From Mycolicibacterium moriokaense (lineage in GTDB: Bacteria; Actinomycetota; Actinomycetes; Mycobacteriales; Mycobacteriaceae), in contig NZ_QJJU01000003.1 of the NCBI RefSeq assembly GCF_003201655.1, forward strand, positions 186,001 through 250,000: a stretch of DNA of 64,000 bases. The letters are read 5' to 3'. The first letter of the stretch is position 1, and each line of letters begins with the position of its first letter. The position numbers were made by a program, and so were the translations under genes. Below, one piece after another: positions 10,305-22,594 of the stretch. The notes under the pieces were generated by a model. The model was not told the origin of the DNA. It worked only from the letters and a program-made list of their open reading frames with translations, and did no database searches.

Positions 10305-10369
10305 CCGCGAGCGTGCGCGGACTGCGCGCGATAGCCCGCGTGTCTATGTACAGACACGCACGCTCGCGG
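10305..10369. repeat. Nested palindrome between the acetyltransferase and secA2
   Basis: Outer arms of 13 bp are perfect: CCGCGAGCGTGCG (10305-10317) and CGCACGCTCGCGG (10357-10369). Inside lies a second perfect dyad, GTGTCT (10340-10345) and AGACAC (10352-10357) around ATGTAC. It begins immediately after the acetyltransferase stop codon. It could act as a transcription terminator or belong to a dispersed intergenic repeat family. Confidence 0.65.
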
Positions 10370-10385
10370 CAGTTGGCGGGCCGCG

Positions 10386-10397
10386 TACCGTAAATGT
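10386..10397 (+). promoter_or_regulatory. Candidate -10 of a leaderless secA2 transcript
   Basis: TACCGT (10386-10391) fits the mycobacterial TANNNT -10 and ends six bases before the GTG start of secA2, with no Shine-Dalgarno between them. Visual assignment only. Confidence 0.35.
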
Positions 10398-12722
10398 GTG
10401 GCGAAGATGAATACCCGCACCTCAGGTCGTGTCGGCAGCCGATTCTGGAAGCTGCTCGGCGCCAGTGCCGATAAGGATCAAACCCGGTCGACGGCGCAAG
10501 TTGGCACCTCGGCAGACTTCGACGAGAAGGCCGCCGAGCTCGACGACGAACAGCTGTGCAAGGCCGCAAAGCTGCTGAATCTCGACGACCTGGCCAATTC
10601 GGCGGACATCCCGCAGTTCCTCGCAATCGCCCGCGAGGCCGCGGAGCGGAAGACCACGCTCAAGCCCTTCGACGTCCAGCTGCAGGGCGCGCTGCGGATG
10701 ATGGCAGGCGACGTTGTCGAGATGGCCACCGGTGAAGGTAAGACGCTGGCGGGTGCGATCGCCGCGGCCGGCTACGCGATCGGCGGGCGCAACGTGCACG
10801 TCATCACCATCAACGACTACCTGGCGCGCCGCGACGCCGAATGGATGGGCCCGCTGCTCGAGGCGATGGGGCTGACGGTCGGCTGGATCACCGCCGACTC
10901 GACGGCCGACCAGCGCCGCGAGGCGTACAAGTGCGACATCACCTACGCATCGGTCAACGAGATCGGCTTCGACGTCCTGCGCGACCAACTGGTCACCGAC
11001 GTCGACGATTTGGTGTCGCCCAACCCCGACGTGGCCTTGATCGACGAGGCCGACTCGGTGCTCGTCGACGAAGCCTTGGTGCCCCTCGTCCTCGCGGGCA
11101 CCAGCCACCGTGAGATGCCGGAGGTGGAGATCATCCGTCTCGTCGGCGAACTCGTCGCCGGCAAGGATTACGACACCGACGCCGACAGCCGCAACGTCCA
11201 TCTCACGGAGTCCGGCGCGCAGAAACTCGAAGCCAAACTCGGCGGCATCGACCTCTACTCCGAAGACCACGTCGGCACCACCCTGACCGAGGTCAACGTC
11301 GCGCTGCACGCCCACGTGCTGTTGCAGCGCGACGTGCACTACATCGTCCGCGACGATGCGGTGCACCTGATCAACGCCTCCCGCGGACGCATCGCGCAGT
11401 TGCAGCGCTGGCCCGACGGCCTTCAGGCCGCCGTCGAAGCCAAGGAAGGCATCGAGACCACCGAGACCGGCGAGGTGCTCGACACGATCACGGTGCAGGC
11501 GGTGATCAACCGGTACCCGACGGTGTGCGGCATGACGGGCACCGCGCTTGCCGCAGGCGAACAGCTGCGCCAGTTCTACAAGCTCGGCGTCTCGCCAATT
11601 CCGCCGAATACTCCCAACATTCGCGAAGACGAGGCCGACCGCGTGTACATCACCGCGGCCGCCAAGAACGACGCCATCGTCGAGCACATCAAGGATATGC
11701 ACGCGACCGGTCAGCCAGTCCTTGTCGGTACACGCGACGTCGCCGAATCCGAGGAGCTGCACGAGCGGCTGGTCAAGGCGAGCGTCCCTGCCGTCGTGCT
11801 CAACGCGAAGAACGACGCCGAGGAGGCCCGCGTCATCGCCGAGGCTGGCAAGCTCGGCTCGGTCACCGTGTCCACCCAGATGGCCGGCCGTGGCACCGAC
11901 ATCCGGCTCGGTGGCTCCGATGAGGCCGACCATGATGAGGTAGCCGACCTCGGCGGGCTGCATGTCATTGGCACCGGCAGGCACCACACCGAACGGCTGG
12001 ACAACCAGCTGCGCGGCCGTGCAGGACGCCAGGGCGATCCCGGTTCGTCGGTGTTCTTCGCCAGTTGGGAAGACGATGTGGTGGTCGCGCATCTCGAGCC
12101 GAACAAGCTCCCAATGCAGACCGACGACGACGGTCGCATCGTCAGCGGCAAGGCCGCCACGCTGCTTGATCACGCGCAGCGCATCGCCGAGGGCCGGATG
12201 CTCGACGTGCATGCCAACAACTGGCGCTACAACCAGTTGATCGCCCAGCAGCGGGCGATCATCGTCGAACGCCGCAACACCTTGCTGCGCACTGCGACCG
12301 CGCGCGAGGAGCTGGCCGAGCGCGCAGCGAGCCGCTATACGGAAATCGCCGACGACCTTGGCGAGGAGAAGCTGGAGAAGATCTGCCGGCTGATCATGCT
12401 GTACCACCTGGACCGGGGCTGGGCCGACCACCTGGCGTACCTGGCTGACATCCGCGAGAGCATCCATCTGCGGGCACTGGGCAACCAGACCCCGATCGAC
12501 GAATTTCACCGGATGGCAGTCGACGCATTCGGCTCGCTGGCCGCCGACGCGATCGAGGCTGCCCAGCAGACATTCGAGACCGCCGCCTCCATCGAGGACG
12601 AGCCGGGTGTCGACCTGTCCAAACTCGCAAGGCCGACGTCGACGTGGACGTATATGGTTCACGACAATCCGCTGGCAGATGAGTCCATGTCGGCGCTGAG
12701 CCTGCCGGGGGTCTTCCGATAG
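10398..12722 (+). CDS. secA2: Accessory preprotein translocase ATPase SecA2
   Basis: 774 residues, nearer in size to mycobacterial SecA2 (about 780-808) than to the housekeeping SecA1 (about 950), and without a C-terminal zinc/SecB tail. Motor motifs: Walker A ATGEGKT with Lys115, DEAD-like [13 protein letters not shown] near 214-222, and [13 protein letters not shown] plus [13 protein letters not shown] of the second nucleotide-binding fold. It powers export of a subset of proteins through or beside SecYEG; in mycobacteria these include virulence and cell-envelope factors. The GTG start gives [10 protein letters not shown]. Position before pgsA2 is the conserved mycobacterial order. Confidence 0.95.
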   Translation: MAKMNTRTSGRVGSRFWKLLGASADKDQTRSTAQVGTSADFDEKAAELDDEQLCKAAKLLNLDDLANSADIPQFLAIAREAAERKTTLKPFDVQLQGALRMMAGDVVEMATGEGKTLAGAIAAAGYAIGGRNVHVITINDYLARRDAEWMGPLLEAMGLTVGWITADSTADQRREAYKCDITYASVNEIGFDVLRDQLVTDVDDLVSPNPDVALIDEADSVLVDEALVPLVLAGTSHREMPEVEIIRLVGELVAGKDYDTDADSRNVHLTESGAQKLEAKLGGIDLYSEDHVGTTLTEVNVALHAHVLLQRDVHYIVRDDAVHLINASRGRIAQLQRWPDGLQAAVEAKEGIETTETGEVLDTITVQAVINRYPTVCGMTGTALAAGEQLRQFYKLGVSPIPPNTPNIREDEADRVYITAAAKNDAIVEHIKDMHATGQPVLVGTRDVAESEELHERLVKASVPAVVLNAKNDAEEARVIAEAGKLGSVTVSTQMAGRGTDIRLGGSDEADHDEVADLGGLHVIGTGRHHTERLDNQLRGRAGRQGDPGSSVFFASWEDDVVVAHLEPNKLPMQTDDDGRIVSGKAATLLDHAQRIAEGRMLDVHANNWRYNQLIAQQRAIIVERRNTLLRTATAREELAERAASRYTEIADDLGEEKLEKICRLIMLYHLDRGWADHLAYLADIRESIHLRALGNQTPIDEFHRMAVDAFGSLAADAIEAAQQTFETAASIEDEPGVDLSKLARPTSTWTYMVHDNPLADESMSALSLPGVFR

Positions 12723-12731
12723 GTTTAGCCC

Positions 12732-13331
12732 ATGGCCGGCGCCTCGGGGGACGTGCGCGACCGGGTGCTGACGGTGCCCAACGCGCTGTCGGCGCTGCGC
12801 CTGGTGCTGGTGCCGGTATTCCTCTATTTGTTGCTCGTCATCCACGCCAACGCATGGGCGGTCGGCGTGCTGATGTTCAGCGGGTTCTCGGACTGGGCTG
12901 ACGGCAAGATCGCGCGGATGGTCGCCAACCAGTCGTCGCGGCTCGGGGAGTTGCTAGACCCGGCGGTCGACCGCATCTACATGGTGACCGTGCCTGTGGC
13001 ACTGGCGATTTACGGCGCGGTGCCATGGTGGATCGTGATCACGCTGATCGGCCGCGACGTCGTGCTGGCCTCGACGCTGCCGGTGCTGCGCAGCCGCGGA
13101 TTGACCGCGCTGCCGGTCACCTACATCGGCAAGGCCGCCACCTTCGCCCTGATGTCGGGCTTCCCGCTGATCCTGCTCGGCCAGTGGGACGCGCTGTGGA
13201 GCCGCGTCGTCCTTGCATGCGGATGGGCGTTCTTGATCTGGGGCATGGCCATGTACCTGTGGTCAGCGGTGCTGTACCTGATTCAGGTGGCCATGGTGGT
13301 GCGGCAACTGCCCAAGGCTGCGAAGCGATGA
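12732..13331 (+). CDS. pgsA2: CDP-alcohol phosphatidyltransferase family protein (PgsA2)
   Basis: 199 residues with the CDP-alcohol phosphotransferase signature D-x2-D-G-x2-A-R-(9)-G-x3-D-x3-D starting at [10 protein letters not shown] and ending DPAVD. Several membrane helices follow and the C-terminus is basic. Family members join a CDP-activated lipid to an alcohol (glycerol phosphate, inositol phosphate, or cardiolipin synthesis); the exact product of the Rv1822-type protein is not settled. It starts 9 bp after secA2. TAGGTT, which begins with the secA2 stop codon, lies six bases before this ATG. The stop overlaps the next ATG (ATGA). Confidence 0.88.
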   Translation: MAGASGDVRDRVLTVPNALSALRLVLVPVFLYLLLVIHANAWAVGVLMFSGFSDWADGKIARMVANQSSRLGELLDPAVDRIYMVTVPVALAIYGAVPWWIVITLIGRDVVLASTLPVLRSRGLTALPVTYIGKAATFALMSGFPLILLGQWDALWSRVVLACGWAFLIWGMAMYLWSAVLYLIQVAMVVRQLPKAAKR

Positions 13332-14230
13332 GCACGCTGGGCGGCTACGACCCCGAAGCGGGCCGCAACGTCCACGAGGCCAACCGGCCGACGCTGATCC
13401 CCTTGCCGTCGCTGCTGCGCTCCCTTCTGTCCGATCACCTCGATCCGGGCTACGCCGCGGCGGCGAAAGCCAAGGCGTCCGGCGCCAAGCGCCGGACGTG
13501 GTGGCAGGCGTGGACGTGGCAGCTCGCCGGGGCTCTCGCGATCGCGGCGGTGTTCGCCGGAGCGGTCGCGCAGGCGCGCTCGACGGCACCGGGTGTGCGC
13601 GAGACGCAGCATGTGTTGTCGGGCAGCGTCAAATCCGCAGAAGCCGCCACCAACGACGCCACGGCCCAGCGCAACGCCCTTGCAGCGCAGGTGGACACCG
13701 AGCGACGTAGCAGGCTTGAAGGCGACGAACGCGGCCAGCGGCTGCTGAGCGGCCTCGACGCGGCGAACTTCGCGGCAGCCGCCACGGCGGTAATCGGACC
13801 TGGCCTGACGATCACCATCACCGATCCGGGGATGTCCAAGGACCTGTCCGACGTCTCCAAAGAGCGCGTCGCAGGTAGTCAGCAGGTGATCCTCGACCGC
13901 GATCTACAGCTTGTCGTCAACTCGCTGTGGGTCAGTGGGGCCGAGGCAGTCTCGGTGGGCGGAGTGCGAATCGGTCCGAACGTGACGATCCGACAAGCGG
14001 GCGGCGGCATCCTGGTCGACAATCAACCGATCAGCAGCCCATACGTCATCCTCGCGGTCGGACCGCCGCACGCTATGCAGGACGTATTCGACCGCAGCGC
14101 AGGCTTGCAGCGACTTCGGTTGCTGGAGACCAGCTACGGCGTCGGAGTCAGCGTCAGCGCAGGCGACGGGTTGACGCTGCCTGCCGGTTCGGTTCGAGAT
14201 ATCAACTTCGCCAAGCAGATTGGGCCGTAA
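13328..14230 (+). CDS. DUF881 membrane protein (Rv1823-like)
   Basis: 300 residues from the ATG that overlaps the pgsA2 stop. A cytoplasmic N-terminus of about 60 residues precedes one membrane helix ([18 protein letters not shown], about residues 70-90). A coiled-coil-like stretch and the extracytoplasmic DUF881 domain follow, with its [12 protein letters not shown] and [15 protein letters not shown] segments. DUF881 proteins pair with small basic membrane proteins beside division or envelope genes in actinobacteria and firmicutes; molecular role unknown. It forms a compact group with the next two genes. Confidence 0.85.
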   Translation: MSTLGGYDPEAGRNVHEANRPTLIPLPSLLRSLLSDHLDPGYAAAAKAKASGAKRRTWWQAWTWQLAGALAIAAVFAGAVAQARSTAPGVRETQHVLSGSVKSAEAATNDATAQRNALAAQVDTERRSRLEGDERGQRLLSGLDAANFAAAATAVIGPGLTITITDPGMSKDLSDVSKERVAGSQQVILDRDLQLVVNSLWVSGAEAVSVGGVRIGPNVTIRQAGGGILVDNQPISSPYVILAVGPPHAMQDVFDRSAGLQRLRLLETSYGVGVSVSAGDGLTLPAGSVRDINFAKQIGP

Positions 14231-14243
14231 TGATCGGACGCAA

Positions 14244-14576
14244 ATGATCGGAATCGCCGCGCTTGTCATCGGCATCGTGCTGGGTCTGGTGTTTCACCCC
14301 AGCGTGCCCGAGGTCATCCAGCCGTACCTGCCGATCGCGGTGGTGGCCGCGCTCGACGCGGTGTTCGGTGGATTGCGGGCGTATCTGGAGCGCATCTTCG
14401 ACTCGAAGGTGTTCGTGGTTTCGTTCGTGTTCAACGTGCTCGTTGCCGCGCTGATCGTGTTCGTCGGCGACCAACTGGGGGTCGGCACCCAGCTGTCCAC
14501 CGCGATCATCGTGGTGCTCGGTATCCGGATCTTCGGCAACGCGGCCGCCCTGCGGCGCAGATTGTTCGGCGCATGA
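14244..14576 (+). CDS. sbp: Small basic membrane protein (Sbp, DUF1290)
   Basis: 110 residues from ATG 14244 (MIGIAALVIG). An in-frame TTG eight codons upstream is less likely. Three hydrophobic helices and the conserved GGLRAYLERIFDSKVFVVSF segment match the small basic protein family (Rv1824 type), ending in the basic tail ALRRRLFGA. These proteins are found between two DUF881 genes and presumably form a membrane complex with them. The start lies 13 bp after the upstream gene and the stop is 1 bp before the next ATG. Confidence 0.85.
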   Translation: MIGIAALVIGIVLGLVFHPSVPEVIQPYLPIAVVAALDAVFGGLRAYLERIFDSKVFVVSFVFNVLVAALIVFVGDQLGVGTQLSTAIIVVLGIRIFGNAAALRRRLFGA

Positions 14577-14577
14577 G

Positions 14578-15399
14578 ATGACTGATCATCCACCGCAGCA
14601 TGCAACTGAGCCGGAACATCACGGCCGCCACGAGTTGCCGCCAGACGAGCCCGCTCCTGCGATCGGTGACCTGCATGCCGGTGGAGTGAGGGGGATGGCG
14701 CGCAGGGGCCGGTCGCAACTCGTGTTCGGCGCGCTGGCGGTGGCGCTGTGCGTGCTACTCGGCGTCGCGATCGTCACACAGGTCAGGCAGAACGAATCCG
14801 GTGACTCGCTGGAGACGGCGCGGCCCGCCGATCTGCTGGTGCTGCTTGATTCGCTGCAGCAGCGGGAGGCCGCGCTCAACACCGAAGTCACCGACCTGCA
14901 GCGCACGCTGGCGCAGTTACAGGAGTCTGGCAGCAGCGATGCGGCCGCGATCGAGAACGCGCAGGCCCGGCTGGCCGCACTGTCGATACTGATCGGCACC
15001 GTCGCCGCGACAGGCCCAGGTGTGACGCTGACGATCGAAGACAAGGCGCCGGGTGTGCCTGCCGAGACCATGCTCGACGTGATCAACGAGCTGCGGGCGG
15101 CGGGCGCCGAGGCGATGGAGATCCGGGGCGGGGCGGCGGCCGTCCGGGTCGGTGTCGACACGTGGGTTGTTGGCACCCCTGGTGCGCTCGTCGTCGACAA
15201 CGCGACACTGAACCCGCCGTATTCGGTTCTGGCGATTGGCGATCCGCCGACGCTGGCCGCTGCGATGAACATTCCCGGCGGCGCGATGGACAGCGTCAAG
15301 CGCGTCGGCGGCTCGATGGTGGTACAACAGTCCGACCGCGTGGATATAACCGCCTTGCGGCAACCGAAACCCCGCCAATACGCTCAGCCAGTCAAATGA
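14578..15399 (+). CDS. DUF881 membrane protein (Rv1825-like)
   Basis: 273 residues. An acidic, proline-rich cytoplasmic tail of about 40 residues precedes one membrane helix ([19 protein letters not shown], about 45-63), a predicted coiled coil rich in Gln, Glu and Leu (about 80-120), and the DUF881 domain containing [14 protein letters not shown] and [12 protein letters not shown]. Rv1825 has been reported as a peptidoglycan-binding protein, by recollection; the sequence shows the fold but not the ligand. It is the partner of the Rv1823-like protein and Sbp in one operon. Confidence 0.85.
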   Translation: MTDHPPQHATEPEHHGRHELPPDEPAPAIGDLHAGGVRGMARRGRSQLVFGALAVALCVLLGVAIVTQVRQNESGDSLETARPADLLVLLDSLQQREAALNTEVTDLQRTLAQLQESGSSDAAAIENAQARLAALSILIGTVAATGPGVTLTIEDKAPGVPAETMLDVINELRAAGAEAMEIRGGAAAVRVGVDTWVVGTPGALVVDNATLNPPYSVLAIGDPPTLAAAMNIPGGAMDSVKRVGGSMVVQQSDRVDITALRQPKPRQYAQPVK

Positions 15400-15433
15400 A
15401 GGCACTTGTTCGTCGCCGAGATCTAGGAGCGCC

Positions 15434-15829
15434 GTGAGCGAAATCCCAGCCGACCTGTACTACACCGAGGAACACGAGTGGGTGAAGCGCACCGGTGACG
15501 ACACCGTACGGGTCGGGATCACCGACTACGCGCAGTCCGCGCTCGGCGACGTGGTGTTCGTCCAGTTGCCCGACGTCGGCGCCGACGTGACGGCTGGCGA
15601 GTCGTTCGGCGAGGTGGAATCCACCAAGTCGGTGTCTGATCTTTACGCACCCGTCAGCGCGAAAGTCGTTGCGGTCAACGGTGATCTGGAAGCAAACCCG
15701 CAACTGGTCAACTCGGACCCCTACGGCGAAGGGTGGCTCGTCGACCTGCAACTCGACGCCGCTGCCGTAGACGACAGCCTGCGCGGATTACTCGACGCCG
15801 ACGGCTACCGCACCACGGCGACCGAGTGA
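15434..15829 (+). CDS. gcvH: Glycine cleavage system H protein
   Basis: 131 residues, the family size. The lipoyl attachment motif [15 protein letters not shown] places the lipoyl-lysine at Lys65. GcvH carries the aminomethyl group from GcvP to GcvT and is reoxidised by dihydrolipoamide dehydrogenase. The GTG start is preceded by AGGAG (15425-15429). It lies 3 kb upstream of gcvP and is not under the glycine riboswitch; gcvT and lipoyl-transfer genes are outside this window. Confidence 0.95.
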   Translation: MSEIPADLYYTEEHEWVKRTGDDTVRVGITDYAQSALGDVVFVQLPDVGADVTAGESFGEVESTKSVSDLYAPVSAKVVAVNGDLEANPQLVNSDPYGEGWLVDLQLDAAAVDDSLRGLLDADGYRTTATE

Positions 15830-15996
15830 CGAGTTGTTAGGGTTGCGCAGACCAAGAAGACTTAAGTCGAACACCGGCGGATCCGGCGGTGGTGGACACA
15901 ATGACGTCCACTGCGCGGTACGGTCGACACAATGTGCATGACGGCTTGGCGGCGGCCCGGCCCGATATCGCCACAGCAGCCAGTAAGGAGCAGCGG

Positions 15997-16479
15997 GTGA
16001 CGGAAAAGGACCATAACTCTGGGGCTGACCAGACGTCTGACGAGCTGACTGTGGAGACGACATCGGTTTTCCGCGCCGACTTTCTCAACGAGCTGGACGC
16101 TCCGCCCGCGGCAGGCGCCGAGGGTGCGGTCTCGGGCGTTGAGGGGCTACCCGTCGGGTCGGCGCTGCTGGTCGTCAAGCGCGGTCCCAACGCGGGATCA
16201 CGATTCCTGCTCGATCAGCCCACCACCTCGGCCGGTCGACATCCCGACAGCGATATCTTCCTCGACGACGTCACCGTCAGCCGCCGTCACGCCGAGTTCC
16301 GGCTGGAAGGCGGCGAGTTCCAGGTCGTCGACGTCGGCAGCCTCAACGGCACGTACGTCAACCGGGAGCCGGTGGATTCCGCGGTGCTGGCCAACGGCGA
16401 TGAGGTACAGATCGGCAAGTTTCGCCTGGTGTTTCTGACCGGGCCCAAGGGTGACGACGACAGCGGTCCGGGCAGTTAA
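15997..16479 (+). CDS. garA: FHA-domain metabolic regulator GarA
   Basis: 160 residues from GTG 15997, chosen because AAGGAG (15985-15990) precedes it and the protein then matches GarA length; an upstream in-frame ATG at 15889 has neither. The N-terminal tail holds VETTSVFRADF with Thr21 and Thr22, the pair phosphorylated by PknG and PknA/PknB in mycobacteria. The FHA domain covers about residues 50-150, with GRHPDSDIFLDD, VSRRHAEFRL and GSLNGTYVN. Unphosphorylated GarA binds and inhibits alpha-ketoglutarate decarboxylase and NAD-glutamate dehydrogenase and stimulates glutamate synthase; phosphorylation makes the tail fold back and switches it off. Confidence 0.95.
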   Translation: MTEKDHNSGADQTSDELTVETTSVFRADFLNELDAPPAAGAEGAVSGVEGLPVGSALLVVKRGPNAGSRFLLDQPTTSAGRHPDSDIFLDDVTVSRRHAEFRLEGGEFQVVDVGSLNGTYVNREPVDSAVLANGDEVQIGKFRLVFLTGPKGDDDSGPGS

Positions 16480-17220
16480 ATGACCGCCCCCGACACGCCC
16501 GCTTTTGCGGGGATGTCGATCGGAGCGGTCCTCGATCTGCTGCGAGGCGACTTCCCGGATGTGACCATCTCCAAGATCCGGTTTCTGGAGGCTGAAGGCC
16601 TGGTCACGCCTGAGCGCACCGCGTCGGGATATCGGCGGTTCACCGCATACGACTGTGCACGACTGCGGTTCGTCCTGACCGCCCAGCGCGACCAGTATCT
16701 GCCGTTGAAGGTCATCAAGGCACAGCTGGACGCCCAGGGCGATGGCGAGCTGCCGCAGACCGGATCCGCTTACGGCGTACCGCGTTTGGTCCCGGTGGAC
16801 GAGACATTCGACGACGGCGCAGCCGGGTTGTCCGGCGTCGCGCCCACCCAGGTGCGGCTGCGGCGCGAAGATCTGCTGACCCGGTCCGGAATCGATGAGC
16901 TTCTTTTGAACGAGCTGATCAGGGCCGGCGTGATCAAGCCGGGAACGGCGGGCTTCTTCGACGAGCATTCGGTGGTGATCGCGCAATGCGCCAGGGCGCT
17001 GACGGAGTACGGCGTGGAACCGCGGCACCTGCGGGCGTTCCGCTCGGCGGCCGACCGGCAGTCCGACCTGATCGCCCAGATCGCGGGTCCTGTGGTCAAG
17101 GCGGGCAAAGCCGGAGCCCGCGACCGCGCCGACGATCTTGCCCGCGAGGTGGCCGCGCTGGCGATCACATTGCACACGTCGCTGATCAAGGCCGCGGTGC
17201 GCGACGTTCTAGACCGCTGA
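16480..17220 (+). CDS. MerR-family transcriptional regulator (Rv1828-like)
   Basis: 246 residues starting directly after the garA stop. The N-terminal winged helix-turn-helix (about residues 10-80) contains [20 protein letters not shown] and [18 protein letters not shown], typical of MerR DNA-binding domains. The C-terminal part lacks the usual metal-binding cysteines and ends in a helical segment with [20 protein letters not shown]. Rv1828 and the second MerR gene at 17974 form a conserved pair around the nuclease gene in mycobacteria. Targets cannot be inferred here. Confidence 0.88.
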   Translation: MTAPDTPAFAGMSIGAVLDLLRGDFPDVTISKIRFLEAEGLVTPERTASGYRRFTAYDCARLRFVLTAQRDQYLPLKVIKAQLDAQGDGELPQTGSAYGVPRLVPVDETFDDGAAGLSGVAPTQVRLRREDLLTRSGIDELLLNELIRAGVIKPGTAGFFDEHSVVIAQCARALTEYGVEPRHLRAFRSAADRQSDLIAQIAGPVVKAGKAGARDRADDLAREVAALAITLHTSLIKAAVRDVLDR

Positions 17221-17268
17221 GGATTAGACTCGTTTTTGACGGCTTCTTGGTGCGGAGGGCAGACACAG

Positions 17269-17763
17269 ATGGGTGAGGTGCGTGTGGTCGGCATTCGCGT
17301 GGAGCAGCCCCAGAACCAGCCGGTGCTGTTGCTGCGAGAAGCCAACGGTGACCGCTACCTGCCGATCTGGATCGGCCAGCCAGAGGCCGCGGCGATCGCG
17401 CTCGAACAGCAGGGCCACGAGCCCGCGCGGCCGCTGACGCACGACCTGATCCGAGATCTCATTGCCGCGCTTGGCCATTCGCTCAAGGAGGTGCGCATCG
17501 TCGACCTCCAGGAGGGCACCTTCTACGCGGACCTGATCTTCGACCGCGACATCAAGGTGTCGGCGCGGCCGTCGGACTCGGTGGCCATCGCGCTGCGTGT
17601 TGGCGTGCCGATCTACGTCGAGGAGGCGGTACTCGCCGAGGCGGGCCTGCTGATTCCCGACGAGAACGACGAGGAAGCGACAGGCGCGGTCCGCGAGGAC
17701 GAGGTCGAGAAGTTCAAGGAGTTCTTGGACAGCGTGTCGCCCGACGACTTCAAGGCGACATAG
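17269..17763 (+). CDS. Bifunctional nuclease family protein (DUF151, Rv1829-like)
   Basis: 164 residues from ATG 17269, with GGAGGG (17254-17259) at the right distance. This start gives MGEVRVVGIRVEQPQ, the conserved beginning of the family; an earlier in-frame start adds 11 unrelated residues. The DUF151/BFN domain spans residues 1-135 with LPIWIGQPEAAAIALEQQ and ARPSDSVAIALR. Plant and archaeal relatives have RNase/DNase activity; the mycobacterial function is unproven. The acidic C-terminus EDEVEKFKEFLDSV is also family-typical. Confidence 0.88.
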   Translation: MGEVRVVGIRVEQPQNQPVLLLREANGDRYLPIWIGQPEAAAIALEQQGHEPARPLTHDLIRDLIAALGHSLKEVRIVDLQEGTFYADLIFDRDIKVSARPSDSVAIALRVGVPIYVEEAVLAEAGLLIPDENDEEATGAVREDEVEKFKEFLDSVSPDDFKAT

Positions 17764-17973
17764 CGCGCAGCGCAGGCGTTTTGTCACGGATACGTCTCGT
17801 CGCGCTCGACACGCGGCGCGGGTTTCTCCCAACCGTGAATTGGGCAGCCATACTTTGATGGCGACGAGCAGTAATGGCTCGGCGGGAAGCGTATGCTCGA
17901 CACACTCGGGCTTTGGCAAACGTGCTGCACTGCAGGTCACAGACGCGAGTTCGATCGGCGAGAGGATTCGACA

Positions 17974-18597
17974 GTGGGAGACACGCCACGTCAGGAGCAG
18001 CTGGAGCTGTCCACCAGCAGCGGGCCCGCTGAATCGCCAGCCAGCACGCCCAGCGAACCAGTGCAGGCCGGTCTGTTCCCTGACGACTCGGTGCCCGACG
18101 AGCTCGTCGGCTACCGCGGCCCCAGTGCATGCCAGATCGCAGGCATCACCTACCGCCAGTTGGATTACTGGGCACGGACCTCGCTTGTCGTGCCCTCCAT
18201 CCGCAGCGCGGCCGGTTCGGGTAGCCAGCGGCTGTACTCGTTCAAAGACATCTTGGTTCTCAAGATCGTCAAGCGGCTTCTGGACACCGGGATTTCGCTG
18301 CACAACATCCGCGTCGCGGTAGACCACCTGCGTCAGCGCGGCGTGCGCGATCTGGCCAACATCACGCTGTTCTCCGACGGCACGACGGTTTACGAGTGCA
18401 CGTCGGCCGAGGAGGTCGTCGATCTCCTGCAGGGCGGTCAGGGCGTATTCGGCATCGCGGTTTCCGGTGCCATGCGGGAACTGACCGGGGCGATCGCCGA
18501 ATTCCCCGGTGAGCGCGCCGACGGCGGCGAGTCGATCGCCACGCCCGAGGACGAGCTGGCCTCGCGCCGCAAACACCGCGACCGCAAGACCGGCTAA
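17974..18597 (+). CDS. MerR-family transcriptional regulator (Rv1830-like)
   Basis: 207 residues from GTG 17974, preceded by GAGAGGA. An in-frame ATG 27 codons upstream adds a segment with no family match. After an acidic N-terminal stretch of about 40 residues, the DNA-binding domain has [22 protein letters not shown] and [21 protein letters not shown]. The C-terminal domain contains [13 protein letters not shown] and ends in a basic tail ([11 protein letters not shown]). The M. tuberculosis homologue has been linked to cell division and replication control, from memory. It lies directly upstream of the glycine riboswitch and gcvP. Confidence 0.88.
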   Translation: MGDTPRQEQLELSTSSGPAESPASTPSEPVQAGLFPDDSVPDELVGYRGPSACQIAGITYRQLDYWARTSLVVPSIRSAAGSGSQRLYSFKDILVLKIVKRLLDTGISLHNIRVAVDHLRQRGVRDLANITLFSDGTTVYECTSAEEVVDLLQGGQGVFGIAVSGAMRELTGAIAEFPGERADGGESIATPEDELASRRKHRDRKTG

Positions 18598-18605
18598 CTT
18601 CCGGG

Positions 18606-18611
18606 TAGAAT
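18606..18611 (+). promoter_or_regulatory. Candidate -10 for the gcvP riboswitch transcript
   Basis: TAGAAT fits TANNNT and lies about 20 bp upstream of the first conserved riboswitch bases, so transcription would start near 18618 and include both aptamers. No convincing -35 was seen. Confidence 0.45.
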
Positions 18612-18627
18612 CGACTCCGCATCGCCC

Positions 18628-18836
18628 TTGTGCGGGAGAGTTCCGTGGCCGCCAGCCACGGACGCCGAAGGAGCAACACCTCTCCGTCAACCTCTCAGGC
18701 ACCCAGGACCGCGCATGGCCCCGATGCCTCTGGAAAGCGGTAAGCGTCTCGCTTACCCGCCCATGGGGAAAGGTGCCTTCGCGCAAGGGCGCCGAATCTC
18801 TCAGGCGCCCGCGACGGGTTGACGACAGAGGGGGAG
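18628..18836 (+). promoter_or_regulatory. Tandem glycine riboswitch upstream of gcvP
   Basis: Two adjacent glycine aptamers. The first (about 18631-18715) shows GCGGGAGAGTTCCG, a hairpin CGTGGC/GCCACG, GCCGAAGGAGCAAC, CCTCTCAGGCACCCAGGACC. The second (about 18716-18815) shows CCTCTGGAAAGCGG, a stem-loop TAAGCG/CGCTTA, CATGGGGAAAGG, CGCCGAATCTCTCAGGCGCC. These are the diagnostic glycine-class segments. A small hairpin GAACC-AGC-GGTTC (18837-18849) sits between the second aptamer and the GTG start and may be part of the switch. Glycine binding normally turns on the glycine cleavage enzymes so that excess glycine is burned. Confidence 0.93.
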
Positions 18837-18879
18837 GAACCAGCGGTTCTGAGCCCCAACGCGTCGGGAGTACACGCCA

Positions 18880-21711
<2,832 letters not shown>

Positions 21712-21721
21712 CGTCGACGCC

Positions 21722-22594
21722 GTGCTTCCGTCGAGCGTGTCCGAGTGGCGCGACGGTGGCACGTGGTTGACAACGCCCGCGGGCAAGGTGTTCGTCCGCT
21801 CCGCACAGGGCGACGGCCCGACGGTGCTCTTGCTGCACGGCTACCCGTCCAGTTCTTTCGACTACCGCAATGTGGTGCCGCACCTGGCCGCGCGGGCGTG
21901 GCTGACACTGGACTTCCTCGGCTTCGGGCTGTCAGACAAACCCCGGCCGCACCGCTACAGCCTGCTCGAGCAGGCCGATATCGTGCAGGCCGTGGTCGCC
22001 GAGTCGACATCGGGTCCGGTGGTACTCGTCGCACACGACATGGGGACGTCGGTTACGACCGAGCTACTCGCCCGAGACCTACAGGGCCGCTTGCCATTCG
22101 AACTGCAGCGGGTGGTGCTGACCAACGGCAGTGTGATACTGCCGCGCGCCAGCCTGCGGCCCGTCCAGAAACTGTTGCGCGGCCCACTCGGGCCGCTCGC
22201 GGCACGGCTTTCCAGCACGACGATGTTCGGCCGGGAGTTCGCCCGCTTGTTCAGTGCGGACCACCCGCTGTCTGCGGATGAGTCCGACGCGCAATGGGCG
22301 CTGATGTCGTACAACGGCGGGCATCGCATCGCCCACCTGCTGATCTCATATCTCGACGAGCGTGAGCGCTACGCCGACCGTTGGCATGGCGCGGTGCGGG
22401 ACTGGCCGAAACCGCTGAGCTTCCTGTGGGCACTGGATGACCCGGTGGCGACCACCAACGTGCTCGACGGACTGCGTGAATTGCGGCCTGCCGCAGACGT
22501 TGTCGAGTTGCCGAGGGTCGGACACTACCCGCAGGTGGAGGTGCCCGACGTGTTCACCCGCGCTGCACTGAGCCTGCTGTCGATGGCCCACTAA
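21722..22594 (+). CDS. Alpha/beta hydrolase, haloalkane dehalogenase / epoxide hydrolase-like
   Basis: 290 residues with the alpha/beta hydrolase core: oxyanion segment LLLHGYPSSSFDYRNV, nucleophile elbow VLVAHDMGTSV with Asp106, FLWALDDPV near the acid position, and the histidine motif GRVGHYPQVE. An Asp nucleophile is typical of haloalkane dehalogenases and epoxide hydrolases rather than esterases, so the lip-style name used for the M. tuberculosis neighbour may mislead. The GTG start lies 10 bp after gcvP with no clear ribosome site. TAGCGT, which contains the gcvP stop, lies seven bases before it. The stop overlaps that of the convergent gene. Confidence 0.82.
   Translation: MLPSSVSEWRDGGTWLTTPAGKVFVRSAQGDGPTVLLLHGYPSSSFDYRNVVPHLAARAWLTLDFLGFGLSDKPRPHRYSLLEQADIVQAVVAESTSGPVVLVAHDMGTSVTTELLARDLQGRLPFELQRVVLTNGSVILPRASLRPVQKLLRGPLGPLAARLSSTTMFGREFARLFSADHPLSADESDAQWALMSYNGGHRIAHLLISYLDERERYADRWHGAVRDWPKPLSFLWALDDPVATTNVLDGLRELRPAADVVELPRVGHYPQVEVPDVFTRAALSLLSMAH

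Noticed and set aside
9412..10369. Insertion sequence around the acetyltransferase
   Set aside because: No transposase, no terminal target duplication and the palindromes differ in length; kept only as related repeats.
10422..12845. 807-codon open frame on the minus strand opposite secA2
   Set aside because: It mirrors an undoubted gene in the antisense frame that stays open in GC-rich DNA; its composition is unlike a real protein and it has no recognisable domain.
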